This document shows positions 24,933 through 33,316 of a stretch of DNA of 64,000 nucleotides, piece after piece; the stretch's first letter is position 1, and the number at the start of each line of letters is the position of its first letter. The DNA lies in NCBI GenBank assembly GCA_026014815.1, contig JAOZHP010000076.1, forward strand, positions 1 to 64,000, in the 5' to 3' direction. The notes under the pieces were generated by a model that did no database searches, was not told where the DNA came from, and was given only the letters and a program-made list of their open reading frames with translations. A program made the translations under genes and the position numbers. Source of the stretch: Candidatus Bathyarchaeota archaeon (GTDB taxonomy: Archaea > Thermoproteota > Bathyarchaeia > TCS64).

Positions 24933-26036
24933 ATGTCTTTGCTTCAACCTGATAACGAGATAGGCATGATATTGCAGACGCTGTTCAGCTTCGCGTTTGT
25001 CATCTATCTCTTCTACGCTCAGCGCATCCAAGCCATGACCATGCTCCGACAAATAGAGACAACACTCCGAAAGATCAAGGGTCTCAAAGAGAAAGGCAAG
25101 AACACTGCCATCGAGACCATCAAGGAGATCGGTAAACCCGAAAGAGACCCGACACCCCAGGTAGAGCGTTTCATGGAGCACTTCCTGATCCCACCGGTAG
25201 ACATGGACCCAGCGGGAGTAGTGGGAAAGCTCGGCAAAGTACTGAACGTAAGAGAGTTCACATTTGAGAAAGAGGTAGCCATACTGGCACCTAACGCCAC
25301 ACCCTCAGAGAGGAACAACATAGAGAATCTCCTCGAGGCATCACTGGCACTGAACATGTTCTACAAGATCATCAGGCACTTTTACCTCATGGGCAAGAAG
25401 ACCATGAACATCTACATCATCATGCAGATCCACATGATTCTCCCCCAGATACTCCAACAGATCGAGGCATACAGCGCAGCCCTCCAAGCATTCAAGGAAG
25501 GCATCCCCATCGGGGACAGCGTCGGAGCAATAGTCGCAGCCAAACTCATGAACGGCAGCGAGATCAGGGAGATCGCCAAGGACATGGTGGCAGCCGAGAT
25601 CGAATTCGAGGGAAGACGAGTCCTAGTAACCAAGGCCATGGGTCCAGGTGGCAACGTGGGAAAGCCGGGTGACGCAATCACCAAACTGCTCGATGAAAAC
25701 AAGGGCAAAGTAACAATGCTCATCACAGTTGACGCAGCAGGGAAACTAGAAGGAGAGGAAGTCGGTGAGATCGCTGAAGGCGTCGGAGCGGCCATAGGAG
25801 GTCCAGGCGTCGAGAAGTACAAGATCGAGAAAGCCGCGACAGAACACGACGTACCCATGTACGCCGTTGCCATCAAGCAGGGCATGGAGCACGTGGTAGC
25901 GCCTCTGGTGGAGCCGCTGTTCGACGCCACAGACAAAGCGGTGGCAAGTGTGAAGGGACTTATCCTTGACTATAGCAAGGAAGGCGACACAGTTGTGGTA
26001 GCCGGGATCGGCAACACCGTGGGGGTAGCCCAATGA
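24933..26036 (+). CDS. DUF1512-family archaeal protein
   Basis: From the ATG chosen this is a 367-residue protein with one N-terminal membrane helix (about residues 9-26, IGMILQTLFSFAFVIYLFYA) and a long cytoplasmic part. I recognise it as the archaeal DUF1512 family from its N-terminal topology and the segments MDPAGVVGKLGKVLNVRE and VTMLITVDAAGKLEGEEVG. Function is unknown. The longest reading frame begins 105 bases earlier at 24828, but that extension is Cys/Asn-rich and not conserved-looking, so the internal ATG is preferred. The next gene overlaps by four bases (ATGA), so the two are probably translationally coupled. Confidence 0.8.
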   Translation: MSLLQPDNEIGMILQTLFSFAFVIYLFYAQRIQAMTMLRQIETTLRKIKGLKEKGKNTAIETIKEIGKPERDPTPQVERFMEHFLIPPVDMDPAGVVGKLGKVLNVREFTFEKEVAILAPNATPSERNNIENLLEASLALNMFYKIIRHFYLMGKKTMNIYIIMQIHMILPQILQQIEAYSAALQAFKEGIPIGDSVGAIVAAKLMNGSEIREIAKDMVAAEIEFEGRRVLVTKAMGPGGNVGKPGDAITKLLDENKGKVTMLITVDAAGKLEGEEVGEIAEGVGAAIGGPGVEKYKIEKAATEHDVPMYAVAIKQGMEHVVAPLVEPLFDATDKAVASVKGLILDYSKEGDTVVVAGIGNTVGVAQ

Positions 26037-26446
26037 AGCAGATGAGCGACACTGCGCCACTCGCAAGCGGAGCCACCCAGAACTGGGTCTCCTTGGCAGC
26101 CATGGTCGTCGTCGGCGCACTCGCCCTTATGAGCCTCTACATGGGTTTCCAGGCATACGGAAATGAGGACATCGAGACCGCGTTCATGTACATGATCATA
26201 GGGACAAGCGGATTCATAGCCATCGGGTACAGTTTCTTCAGGGCAAAGCCACCCACGAAGCGGAGCTTGGAGGTAAAGGAGTCTGAGGTGATCACCACAC
26301 TGGAGTGCCCCCAATGCAACTTAAAACGCGTAAGGGCGTTCCAGCGAGGAGACTACTTATTCAAGAGCGATGAGCCTTGCACGCGGTGCGAGGGCAACAT
26401 GCTCATGACGCGGATCCACACACGTAAAGACGAGAAAAAAAAGTAA
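26033..26446 (+). CDS. Membrane protein with C-terminal zinc ribbon
   Basis: This 137-residue protein has two hydrophobic helices (about residues 20-41 and 52-70), then a basic segment. A zinc-ribbon-like domain follows, with one CxxC (LECPQCNLK) and a second CxxC (EPCTRCEGN), and the C-terminal tail is lysine-rich. I do not recognise the family. It is coupled to the DUF1512 gene by an ATGA overlap, which suggests a joint membrane complex. The zinc domain probably faces the cytoplasm, given the positive residues that follow helix 2. Confidence 0.8.
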   Translation: MKQMSDTAPLASGATQNWVSLAAMVVVGALALMSLYMGFQAYGNEDIETAFMYMIIGTSGFIAIGYSFFRAKPPTKRSLEVKESEVITTLECPQCNLKRVRAFQRGDYLFKSDEPCTRCEGNMLMTRIHTRKDEKKK

Positions 26447-27337
26447 CTAGGCTGTGGTAACCTCACAGCCATCACCGGTCACTATGACCGAGTGCTCAGC
26501 TTGAGCGACCTTCGCCCTGGTTCTCTCAATCAACTGAGGATAGCTCATTATACACTTCGTTTTCAGGAGTTCCTGGAACGCTGCCTGCCCCTCCGGTCCC
26601 TTGAACCTCCTAATAACCCATCTGGAAGCAAAAGGAAGAGTTCTGTACTCTCCCTGAATTTGCTTCAGCATCCTCTTCGAAACACCCTTCAGGCTACGCT
26701 TCTTAATGAACCTGTAGATGTTGCTCGGCGGCCCATCCATGACGAGACCGTCAGCGCTCAGAGGCACAGCGAAGGGCTCTATCGCGTAAACGTCGCCCTC
26801 CATTATGAGGTGGTTGTCACGCCCAGAAACATTAGGGATACTTGGACCTGCATGAACCACGTATCTAGCGAGCTTGTGACCAGTAAGATTCCGTATGGGC
26901 TTGGCGCCGTGAGATTTTATTGCCTGTTCAATGGCTGCACCCACCTCTCCTGCCCGTATCCCCGATCTGATAGTGTTAATAGCAGCATCTAGACCCGCAG
27001 TCGCAGCGTCTACGAGATACCGTAAATCAGGGTCAAAACACGCCGTAATCGCTGTGTCAGCGATCCACCCGTCCACATGTACACCGATATCCAGCTTAAC
27101 GAGTGACTTGTCCGGAATCACCGTAATATCACCGTATGGAGAGCAGTAGTGAGCCGCCACGTGGTCTATGTCCACGTTTGTGGGGAAAGCCATGGCTCCC
27201 CCCAACTCGGCCACCATCTCGTTAACTCTGTCACAGAGATCAACAGCTTTCACCCCTGGCTTGACCTCCTTGACAACGGTGTCCCTGACCTTGCCTGCGA
27301 TGCGACCTGCCTCCCTGAGGGCGTCAATGGGTTCCAT
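26447..27337 (-). CDS. map: Methionine aminopeptidase, type II
   Basis: The archaeal-type MetAP removes the initiator Met. All five metal ligands can be seen: Asp in VKLDIGVHVDGWIADTA (two Asp), His in HAGPSIPN, Glu in YAIEPFAV and Glu in AEHSVIV at the end. The substrate His is in DHVAAHYCSP. The roughly 60-residue helical insertion typical of type II lies around residues 190-250. From the ATG at 27337 the length is 296, which is normal; the longer frame from 27397 would overlap the universal stress protein and add an unusual leader. The gene follows the USP gene. Confidence 0.93.
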   Translation of the reverse strand: MEPIDALREAGRIAGKVRDTVVKEVKPGVKAVDLCDRVNEMVAELGGAMAFPTNVDIDHVAAHYCSPYGDITVIPDKSLVKLDIGVHVDGWIADTAITACFDPDLRYLVDAATAGLDAAINTIRSGIRAGEVGAAIEQAIKSHGAKPIRNLTGHKLARYVVHAGPSIPNVSGRDNHLIMEGDVYAIEPFAVPLSADGLVMDGPPSNIYRFIKKRSLKGVSKRMLKQIQGEYRTLPFASRWVIRRFKGPEGQAAFQELLKTKCIMSYPQLIERTRAKVAQAEHSVIVTGDGCEVTTA

Positions 27338-27377
27338 AGTATCCACTACTTTGGAGCATGATGGAAAAAGGGTTGCC

Positions 27378-27848
27378 CTAGGATGTGCTCTTGACAACCA
27401 GGACAGGTTTGGTACAGCTCTCTACGATCCGGCGACTGGTGCTGCCTAGTATCCATCCCGTAATGCCTCCAAGTCCCCTACTACCGATAACTATGAGGTC
27501 AACATTTGTGGTCTCCGCTTCATCAACGATGGTCGAGGAAGGTTTTCCCTCCAAGAGTTTGGTTGAAACCTTCAGGTTTGGAAAGGTCTCCCTGACATCG
27601 TTCTCGGCCTCCTTGAGGCTGGTGGCGTAGATTTCCTTCATTTTGTCCTGGTAGTCACTCATGTCCTGGGCAGCGGATATAGGAGCCGCGCCGAAGCCCT
27701 CGTCGGGGAAGACAGGCATCATCACCCTAGGTACAACTGACAGGATCTCTAGTTCACTGTTCCATCTGACAGCTACGCTGACACCGTGGTCCAGTGCGTG
27801 TTTGGATGGCTCGGAGCCATCGAAAGCTACAAGAATTTTCTTGTACAT
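27378..27848 (-). CDS. Universal stress protein (UspA family)
   Basis: About 156 residues with the UspA fold. The N-terminal strand and loop read ILVAFDGSEPSKHA, and the ATP-binding motif is G-x2-G-x9-G-S/T in GSRGLGGITGWILGSTSRRI. It is therefore of the ATP-binding class. The ATG at 27848 was chosen because it starts three residues before the first strand, as in the family; an ATG at 27857 is equally possible. It is probably cotranscribed with the downstream MetAP gene. Confidence 0.93.
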   Translation of the reverse strand: MYKKILVAFDGSEPSKHALDHGVSVAVRWNSELEILSVVPRVMMPVFPDEGFGAAPISAAQDMSDYQDKMKEIYATSLKEAENDVRETFPNLKVSTKLLEGKPSSTIVDEAETTNVDLIVIGSRGLGGITGWILGSTSRRIVESCTKPVLVVKSTS

Positions 27849-27948
27849 CGCTCTCATGGATTACTCGGTTCGGGCAATATAAACGTCTTAGGACTCAAAA
27901 ATGGGAGAAACCTTGTTTTATGTGAATTTATAAAAAATAATCCGGCAT

Positions 27949-28884
27949 TTAACCGGTTTTTCCAAGTGTTTGAAGAAGGTTCAGTTCTCCATACCTCTTC
28001 TTGATGATACTCCATTCTTCCTCGTCGTAGAAGCTGCACATGCCTTTCCCATAGGCTTTGGCAACCTCTAAGGTGAATCGGGCAGCCATCTCAATATCTG
28101 TGGGGTGACTGGCGCCGGTCCCACAGCCTGGCACAGGGACCTCAGTGGTTATCGCGACACCCACAACCGGTTTATCGGTGGCTATGGTGGGCTGCATTAT
28201 GCTGTTGATGTGGTCAAGGTCATTACCGTATGGTGTGATGTCCTGCGTCGTTATGGGGCATACTCTAGGTGGCTGTCCTGTTGTCCACTCCATTATGTCC
28301 AGGAGGCTGTCGCTCACCTTGAGGATCCACCCTTCTTTAGCGGTAGGGGTGATGGCGAAGCCTCTCCAGTTGGCTACCCTGTTGCCTTTTGTGGTGTCGA
28401 TGCTGAGCACCGCGTCCATCTCTGGGTCCATCTCCTCCTTGTTCATGGTGGCTGTGTCAATTGGGCTTCCCATGAAGGGAACTGGCTTGTGAGGCTTGAT
28501 TGGGGCGTTTGGACAGATATGAGTAGCAACGACGACATCACCGGGAAGCTGGTCCCCTTTTCCTTTCATGTCCGCGAGCTTCAGGGCAACGCTGAGAGCC
28601 GTGACTGCGCCGTCGCCGTCCGAGACAAGACCGATCTGCTCAGGTCGGGCTCCTATACCTCCTAACCGACCGATTATCCCCAATGTGGGAGCGTCTCCTC
28701 CAACCGTCTTACCCCTAGTGCCGGGGATTTTTACTTTGATGAAGTCGGTGCTGCCTTTCTCTCCCTGTATCGTCCAGACCTTGACTGTTTCGTGGCCTCT
28801 CATTCTCAGGAATTCCGCGACCTCTTGCCCGGTCACGATAGCGGAGTCGAGAAGCTCCATTATCTCCATTACCTGTTTAAGCAT
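27949..28884 (-). CDS. DUF1177-family protein
   Basis: A 311-residue soluble protein. I place it in the DUF1177 family from the conserved stretches VKIPGTRGKTVGGDAPTLGI, GDVVVATHICPNAPIKPHKP and TEVPVPGCGTGASHPTD. The family is found in archaea and some bacteria and often sits near peptide or amino-acid utilisation genes; its activity is not known to me. A conserved Asp/His/Cys composition suggests a metal-dependent hydrolase, but I cannot name the ligands. It stands alone, with the USP gene downstream after 100 bases. Confidence 0.78.
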   Translation of the reverse strand: MLKQVMEIMELLDSAIVTGQEVAEFLRMRGHETVKVWTIQGEKGSTDFIKVKIPGTRGKTVGGDAPTLGIIGRLGGIGARPEQIGLVSDGDGAVTALSVALKLADMKGKGDQLPGDVVVATHICPNAPIKPHKPVPFMGSPIDTATMNKEEMDPEMDAVLSIDTTKGNRVANWRGFAITPTAKEGWILKVSDSLLDIMEWTTGQPPRVCPITTQDITPYGNDLDHINSIMQPTIATDKPVVGVAITTEVPVPGCGTGASHPTDIEMAARFTLEVAKAYGKGMCSFYDEEEWSIIKKRYGELNLLQTLGKTG

Positions 28885-28975
28885 GGTATAGACTCATGTC
28901 TCTGCTTATCTAAAGGTTCTATGTTTCACTTCATGGTGACAGTATTCTTTTATTGGCTCCCGAGCCGGCTCATCT

Positions 28976-29170
28976 GTGGAACAGAAACACTCTGCCTTGG
29001 ATGAACAGGAGCTAAAAGAACGCATCAAGATGCTTATCGCTGAGGAGAAAATTATTCGTGGGGAGCGTCACAGACTGGAGGCTCGCCTTAGGCGAATTAT
29101 CATGGAAAGGTACACGGACTTGTATCGTCGTTACAGTGGAAAAGAGAAGGACCTTAAGGTCCCCTCATAA
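28976..29170 (+). CDS. Small coiled-coil protein, unknown function
   Basis: This encodes 64 residues, almost wholly helical and charged, with heptad-like spacing (LKERIKMLIAEEKIIRGE and HRLEARLRRII). The start is GTG. A hairpin with a T-run follows the stop (29199-29217). It resembles small archaeal coiled-coil proteins such as prefoldin-like or chromatin-associated peptides, but no family match is clear. The composition and the terminator support a real gene; function is unknown. Confidence 0.55.
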   Translation: MEQKHSALDEQELKERIKMLIAEEKIIRGERHRLEARLRRIIMERYTDLYRRYSGKEKDLKVPS

Positions 29171-29198
29171 GGATTCTAGCGCGATAAACGCGCAAGTC

Positions 29199-29217
29199 AC
29201 TTGGGACAAGTTTTTTT
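29199..29217 (+). terminator. Hairpin plus T-run terminator
   Basis: ACTTG-GGA-CAAGT forms a perfect 5-bp stem directly followed by six T. A second perfect stem (GCGCG-ATAAA-CGCGC, 29179-29193) lies just upstream. The pair sits between the small coiled-coil gene and the convergent MBL hydrolase stop, so it probably ends the plus-strand transcript. Confidence 0.6.
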
Positions 29218-29223
29218 GGGGTG

Positions 29224-30141
29224 TTAGGCTCGTTCAGCCCTTACGATTAAGCTGAACCTTTCGTAGTCGTAACGGTGTACCTTGATGCCCGCTGCCTCTC
29301 CCTCGGTGTATTCACCTGCGGTTCCATTCTTGATGTTGACCGCTGCCTCGTAACACTCCTTGATGAGATGTCTCTCCATCCGTGGCTCGTTATGGCTTGG
29401 CATCACCCACTCATAGCTGGGAATCATATCCGTCATCTTCTTGAAGCTCGCAATGAACTGATCCAGATTCGTGGTAGGGGCGTAGACGTAGATGGGAGCA
29501 GGATAGAAGCTGTCACCAGTCCAGAGTATCTTGTTTTTCTTATCCAACAAGCATATGCTGTCAGGGCTGTGACCCGGCGTATGAACAACGTCAAGCGTCC
29601 TGTCTCCGAGCTCTACCTTGTCGCCGTCCTTGAGCCACCTCGTCACCTTGAAGGGGTGTATCCTCCAACTCTCAACATCGAGATAAGGTGGGAGAGGCTT
29701 CCAAACCATGTCTCCGTCAATGTAGTGACCCATCTGTTCCCTTGTCTGACCGTTGTCAGCCTTGTTGTGGCTGAAGTCTGACTCAAGCACGGCTACATCG
29801 GTGAACTGATGGTTTCCTCCTATGTGGTCGCCGTGGGTATGAGTGTTGACGACGATTACCGGTAGATCTGTGAGCCCGTCTACCACTGCCTTTATGTTTC
29901 CGATGCCATTCCCCGTGTCTATGAGGGCCGCCTTCTCCTCTCCGAGGACCAAGTAGCTGATTACTTCCTCGAACTGCCCGTCCTCATAGATGGCATACAC
30001 TGACTCGGTGAGCTTGTAAATCTCGAACCATGGGTCTGTTTGATCTACTTTCGGGTAATGGCTCCACACCTCACGTGGGAGCTTCTCGTACCACTTCTTA
30101 GGCACAATAATGTCGCTTTCAGTATCATTTGAATAAGCCAT
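29224..30141 (-). CDS. Metallo-beta-lactamase-fold hydrolase
   Basis: A 305-residue MBL-fold protein with the zinc motif THTHGDHIGG near residue 100, His in VVHTPGHSPDSI near residue 212, Asp in LWTGDSFY and a final His in MPSHNEP. It is a paralogue of the protein at 37705 (both have 'WY/FDVY-LYALYE' stretches) and of the broken copy at 31454. Substrates of this subgroup are varied (lactones, glyoxalase-type thioesters, phosphodiesters). The N-terminal extension (residues 1-45) is shared with the paralogues. It is convergent with the coiled-coil gene. Confidence 0.9.
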   Translation of the reverse strand: MAYSNDTESDIIVPKKWYEKLPREVWSHYPKVDQTDPWFEIYKLTESVYAIYEDGQFEEVISYLVLGEEKAALIDTGNGIGNIKAVVDGLTDLPVIVVNTHTHGDHIGGNHQFTDVAVLESDFSHNKADNGQTREQMGHYIDGDMVWKPLPPYLDVESWRIHPFKVTRWLKDGDKVELGDRTLDVVHTPGHSPDSICLLDKKNKILWTGDSFYPAPIYVYAPTTNLDQFIASFKKMTDMIPSYEWVMPSHNEPRMERHLIKECYEAAVNIKNGTAGEYTEGEAAGIKVHRYDYERFSLIVRAERA

Positions 30142-30254
30142 AACAAATCAAGACTCAGCTTCCCTGATATAGTGTTATTGCTCCAGATGAGACAACACGC
30201 GACTATTCTCGGTTACATAGATCATAAGCATCCGCTGCTTTCACGTATGCCCGG

Positions 30255-31457
30255 ATGCGGACGGTTGCACTGATTCACCCCAGCCTCAACAGGTACGGTG
30301 GAGCCGAGAAGATGTGCCTTGAGATGCTGACGACGCTGAAGAACGCAGGTTATACTGTGCATCTATATACGCTGGATAAGCCGAGGTGGGAAGACATCGA
30401 AAAAAACTGGGGAATTAAAAACCGTCCAGACCACGAGGAACACCAAGTCGAAGGGATATTGGATCCAAGCTCTTCCTACATGTGGCTTTTGACAGCGATT
30501 AGGTATATATGGATGTTATTCAAGGCACAGATGGAAGACTATCTCACCATCAATAACTATGGTGAGGCGTTCCCCCTCGTCAGCGACGTATCAGTGATGC
30601 ACTCCAAACCCCTCATCACCATCGAACATGGTAACCCCTACAAAGTGCCCTTTTGGGAGTTTGTTCAACCAGCATACGTATGGCTTCATCGATTCATGGC
30701 AAGTCGTTATCCAACCAAGATCATCGTCGCCAACTCCAATTATAACGCGGGGATCATCAGGAAGAAGTTAGGAAGAATACCTATTACCTTACACCCCTTC
30801 ATCGAGCCTATTAATTACGGAAGGGAGGCCAAGACTGGACAGATTCTTGTTGTCTCAAGACTTACCTCTGCGAAGAACCTGGAGATCATCCCCGAGGTAC
30901 TTAGATACTCAAGGGGAACAAGATGCAGCCTCGCAGGGAGGACCAACAGAGGTACTCCTAGTCTCCTCAAAGCGATCAGGAACGACCTACGCATGGACGT
31001 CTACCCAAACCCCAGACGAAGCGAGATCATGAATCTCATGCGAAGTAGCTCAATATACCTGAGCACACAGCCCAACGAGGCCTTTGGCATGGCTGTTCTT
31101 GAGGCAATGAGCGCAGGGTGTGTCCCGGTAGTATACCGGGACGGTGGGCCATGGATCGACGTGCTGGAGGAGACTGATGGCGAGGTTGGTTACAGCTACA
31201 CCACCGGGATGGAGGCAGCAGACAAGATCGATCTCATTCTCTCAGACGAGTTCCTGCGAGAACGTCTCCGAGTCAACGCCGTGAAGCGCGTCAACTACTT
31301 CTCCCGGGAACGTTTCGAGGAAAAGTTCATGGAGATCGTGAAAAGTGTGCCAAAGAGGGAAAGAAGGAAAGATAGGTTGGCGAGGGCTTACCGATGGATC
31401 GTAAGGATCAGGACGAGGATCAACTCAGAGATCGATAGACTCCTCGGGGATTTCTAG
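30255..31457 (+). CDS. GT4-type (glycosyltransferase family 1 domain) glycosyltransferase
   Basis: A 400-residue GT-B glycosyltransferase. The N-terminal domain has the acceptor-side loop LNRYGGAEKMCLEML. The C-terminal domain has VVSRLTSAKNLEIIPEVL and the donor-binding E-x7-E region in PNEAFGMAVLEAMSAGCVPV. These belong to GT4, which uses nucleotide-sugar donors. The long loop between residues 90 and 140 is hydrophobic in part and may attach to the membrane. The likely role is in surface polysaccharide, N-glycan or glycolipid synthesis. The ATG at 30255 follows GCCCGG and no strong Shine-Dalgarno. Confidence 0.9.
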   Translation: MRTVALIHPSLNRYGGAEKMCLEMLTTLKNAGYTVHLYTLDKPRWEDIEKNWGIKNRPDHEEHQVEGILDPSSSYMWLLTAIRYIWMLFKAQMEDYLTINNYGEAFPLVSDVSVMHSKPLITIEHGNPYKVPFWEFVQPAYVWLHRFMASRYPTKIIVANSNYNAGIIRKKLGRIPITLHPFIEPINYGREAKTGQILVVSRLTSAKNLEIIPEVLRYSRGTRCSLAGRTNRGTPSLLKAIRNDLRMDVYPNPRRSEIMNLMRSSSIYLSTQPNEAFGMAVLEAMSAGCVPVVYRDGGPWIDVLEETDGEVGYSYTTGMEAADKIDLILSDEFLRERLRVNAVKRVNYFSRERFEEKFMEIVKSVPKRERRKDRLARAYRWIVRIRTRINSEIDRLLGDF

Positions 31458-31743
31458 TCGCGTCTGGTTAGCACGCTGAACCTGCCGTAGTCGTATTTTC
31501 TGATAGAAGTTTCTCTGTCTGTTCCTTCAAGGTATTCCCCTCGGCGATGTCAACGACTGCCTTGTACACTTCTTTGAGGAGGCTCTTCTCGACACATAGC
31601 TCGTTGTGGCTCGGCGTAAGGTGATCGTACTCGTCGTAGTAGTTGAGCAACTTCTCGTAGCTATCTATGAAGGTGGGTATATCCCCACCGTTGAGGTACG
31701 TATACGTAGATCTTGTTGTCTGATTTCCAGAATTTTCCTTCAA
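31454..31743 (-). pseudogene. Frameshifted C-terminal remnant of an MBL hydrolase
   Basis: The protein fragment matches the C-terminal third of the MBL hydrolases at 29224 and 37705. It contains TFIDSYEKLLNYYDEY and LTPSHNELCVEKSLL, comparable with IASFKKMTDMIPSYEW and MPSHNEPRMERHLI. The final expected segment (ETSIRKYDYGRFSVLTRRD, parallel to GIKVHRYDYERFSLIVRA) lies in another frame from about 31500 to 31454. A second shift near 31690 separates an IYVYVPQ stretch from the rest. The N-terminal two-thirds, including the zinc motif, are absent. It is a decaying paralogue. Confidence 0.75.
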
Positions 31744-32253
31744 GCATCGCGGGTACCTAACTGTATATTGTTATCGAAAACTTTGAATGTATATCACCGA
31801 GACAGACTTTTAGACTTGCATAAGTATTTCGCGGAGAGTTTCTATATGAATGAAATTAACAATATAGAGAACCAAGATATTACACCGCTCTAAGAGATCA
31901 ATTGAACCAACTCAGAAAACAAGACCTAATGGACATTGCTCTCTGTAACTAGGACCAGAGGGACCTCAAGACTTTACAAGAGATAATGCTGGCCGAGAAA
32001 AACCAATTCTACTAGTTAGACGAGGTCTTGGCTTGAGTATTGAGCTTCTACCAAAAATTCGTACCTTTGGAGAGACTCCCACAGAAAACATGTTTAATGA
32101 CGCGAAAGGAGGTGAGTCATACCTTTTATGATGAACTCCATCTGATAAGTGAGGCTTTCTTTTTTTATCATCTGACTAGCCTAAAAGCATCAGCCAAAAT
32201 GTACGGATTATTCAATTCCAGGAGTTTTTTAATTAATTTATTATATTGGGATT
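31744..32253. other. Intergenic region, no functional gene seen
   Basis: This 510-base stretch holds no convincing gene. It contains an open stretch with several internal stops that looks like a decayed coiled coil (see next entry), short chance ORFs, and AT-rich sequence near 32220. It follows a degenerate MBL copy, so the whole interval 31.5-32.25 kb looks eroded. Confidence 0.6.
31866..32036 (+). pseudogene. Possible decayed coiled-coil gene
   Basis: In one frame the plus strand reads 56 codons to a TGA, including two in-frame TAG stops. The residues have coiled-coil composition (TALRDQLNQLRKQDLMDI, DQRDLKTLQEIMLAEKNQF). No start is found upstream because the preceding codon is a stop. 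It may be a remnant of a helical regulatory or sensor protein. The evidence is composition only. Confidence 0.2.
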
Positions 32254-33231
32254 CTAGTTGGGCTTTTTCCCGTTGTTTGTCTTTTCCTCATCGTTGTCGT
32301 TGTTTGTTGATGCTCCGTTGCTGTTGTTTTCTGTTTTATCCTTGTCCTTCTTTTCCTTGAAGTTGATCTTGTTGTCCTTGATATCTCCGTTCAACTGATC
32401 AAGTTCGTCATCTTCGTCAGAGGTATCCTGGCCCTTCTTCTCTTTCTCCTCCTTCTCCTTGAGAGTCTTCTGGACCTTGGCCTCAAGATGATCCACGTTC
32501 TTCAGCAACTTAGATACATCATTGTCACCTAGGTAATCGAAACCGGCGTTCAACTGCAAAGTTAGCGAGGAGAGATCATCGATCGCGTCGCTGTACTCTC
32601 CATCATTTATCTTTCCGAGTACCTGTCTGATCTTTTTGTCGCTGTTCCCGAGAATAGTCTCCAGCTTCCTTGCGTCATCATCTGTAATGCTATCAACAAT
32701 ATCCTCTACGTGCTGATACATCGATGTAATTCTTTCAAGGAGTCCGTCTTGGTACTGGACTATAAGCTGGTGTTTTCCTTTTTTGATCTCGTCATCCAAG
32801 TCCTCAGGGTCATCACCCTTGGGTTTGTCTGAGTCTTCTGTGTCATCTGGGGCACCATATACCGCGTCTGGGTTATAGTCCAGATATTGCTGCCAAGTGC
32901 TTCTAAAGAGTTTCAGGGCGTCCAAGTAATATTGTGCCGAGGCTTTCAAGTCAGCACCTTCGGTCTCCTCGGCCTTCTTCATGGCGGTCAAAGCCTGTTG
33001 AAGAGAGTTGAGAATCTCGGGACTTAGATCTTTTTCTAGGAGGTAAAGAAGCTCGTCTCGCCTGGCCTCGGCTGCGGCCTTTATGGCGTCGTACACTTTC
33101 TGGCTGATTTTACGGTTATTTCCGAGGTCATTGGTGATATCGTCGCCATCGATATCCGCGTAGACCAAATTAACAAACAGAGATGACAGTAGTAGTACCA
33201 TCAGAGGTATTACTTTCATCTTTCTTATCAT
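32254..33231 (-). CDS. Secreted hydrophilic coiled-coil protein
   Basis: This 325-residue protein has a signal peptide (residues 1-26: MKVIPLMVLLLSSLFVNLVYA, core). A largely helical, charged mature part follows (AIKAAAEARRDELLYLLEKD), and the C-terminal third is disordered and rich in Lys, Asp, Glu and Asn. No enzyme motif is seen. The membrane-anchored HTH gene lies 85 bases upstream in the same orientation and also encodes a helical extracellular domain, so the two may form a surface-linked regulatory unit. I do not recognise the family. Confidence 0.75.
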   Translation of the reverse strand: MIRKMKVIPLMVLLLSSLFVNLVYADIDGDDITNDLGNNRKISQKVYDAIKAAAEARRDELLYLLEKDLSPEILNSLQQALTAMKKAEETEGADLKASAQYYLDALKLFRSTWQQYLDYNPDAVYGAPDDTEDSDKPKGDDPEDLDDEIKKGKHQLIVQYQDGLLERITSMYQHVEDIVDSITDDDARKLETILGNSDKKIRQVLGKINDGEYSDAIDDLSSLTLQLNAGFDYLGDNDVSKLLKNVDHLEAKVQKTLKEKEEKEKKGQDTSDEDDELDQLNGDIKDNKINFKEKKDKDKTENNSNGASTNNDNDEEKTNNGKKPN

Positions 33232-33316
33232 TGGTCTTCGCCTGACCCACCTCTGTACATGATCTATATTAAGAACACACTGAAACGATTTGAAACGATT
33301 TTCACCGGCATTTATT

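Noticed and set aside
32040-32360. 106-codon plus-strand frame
   Set aside because: It overlaps the 3' end of the secreted-protein gene on the opposite strand and its product is Leu/Cys/Phe-rich without a domain.
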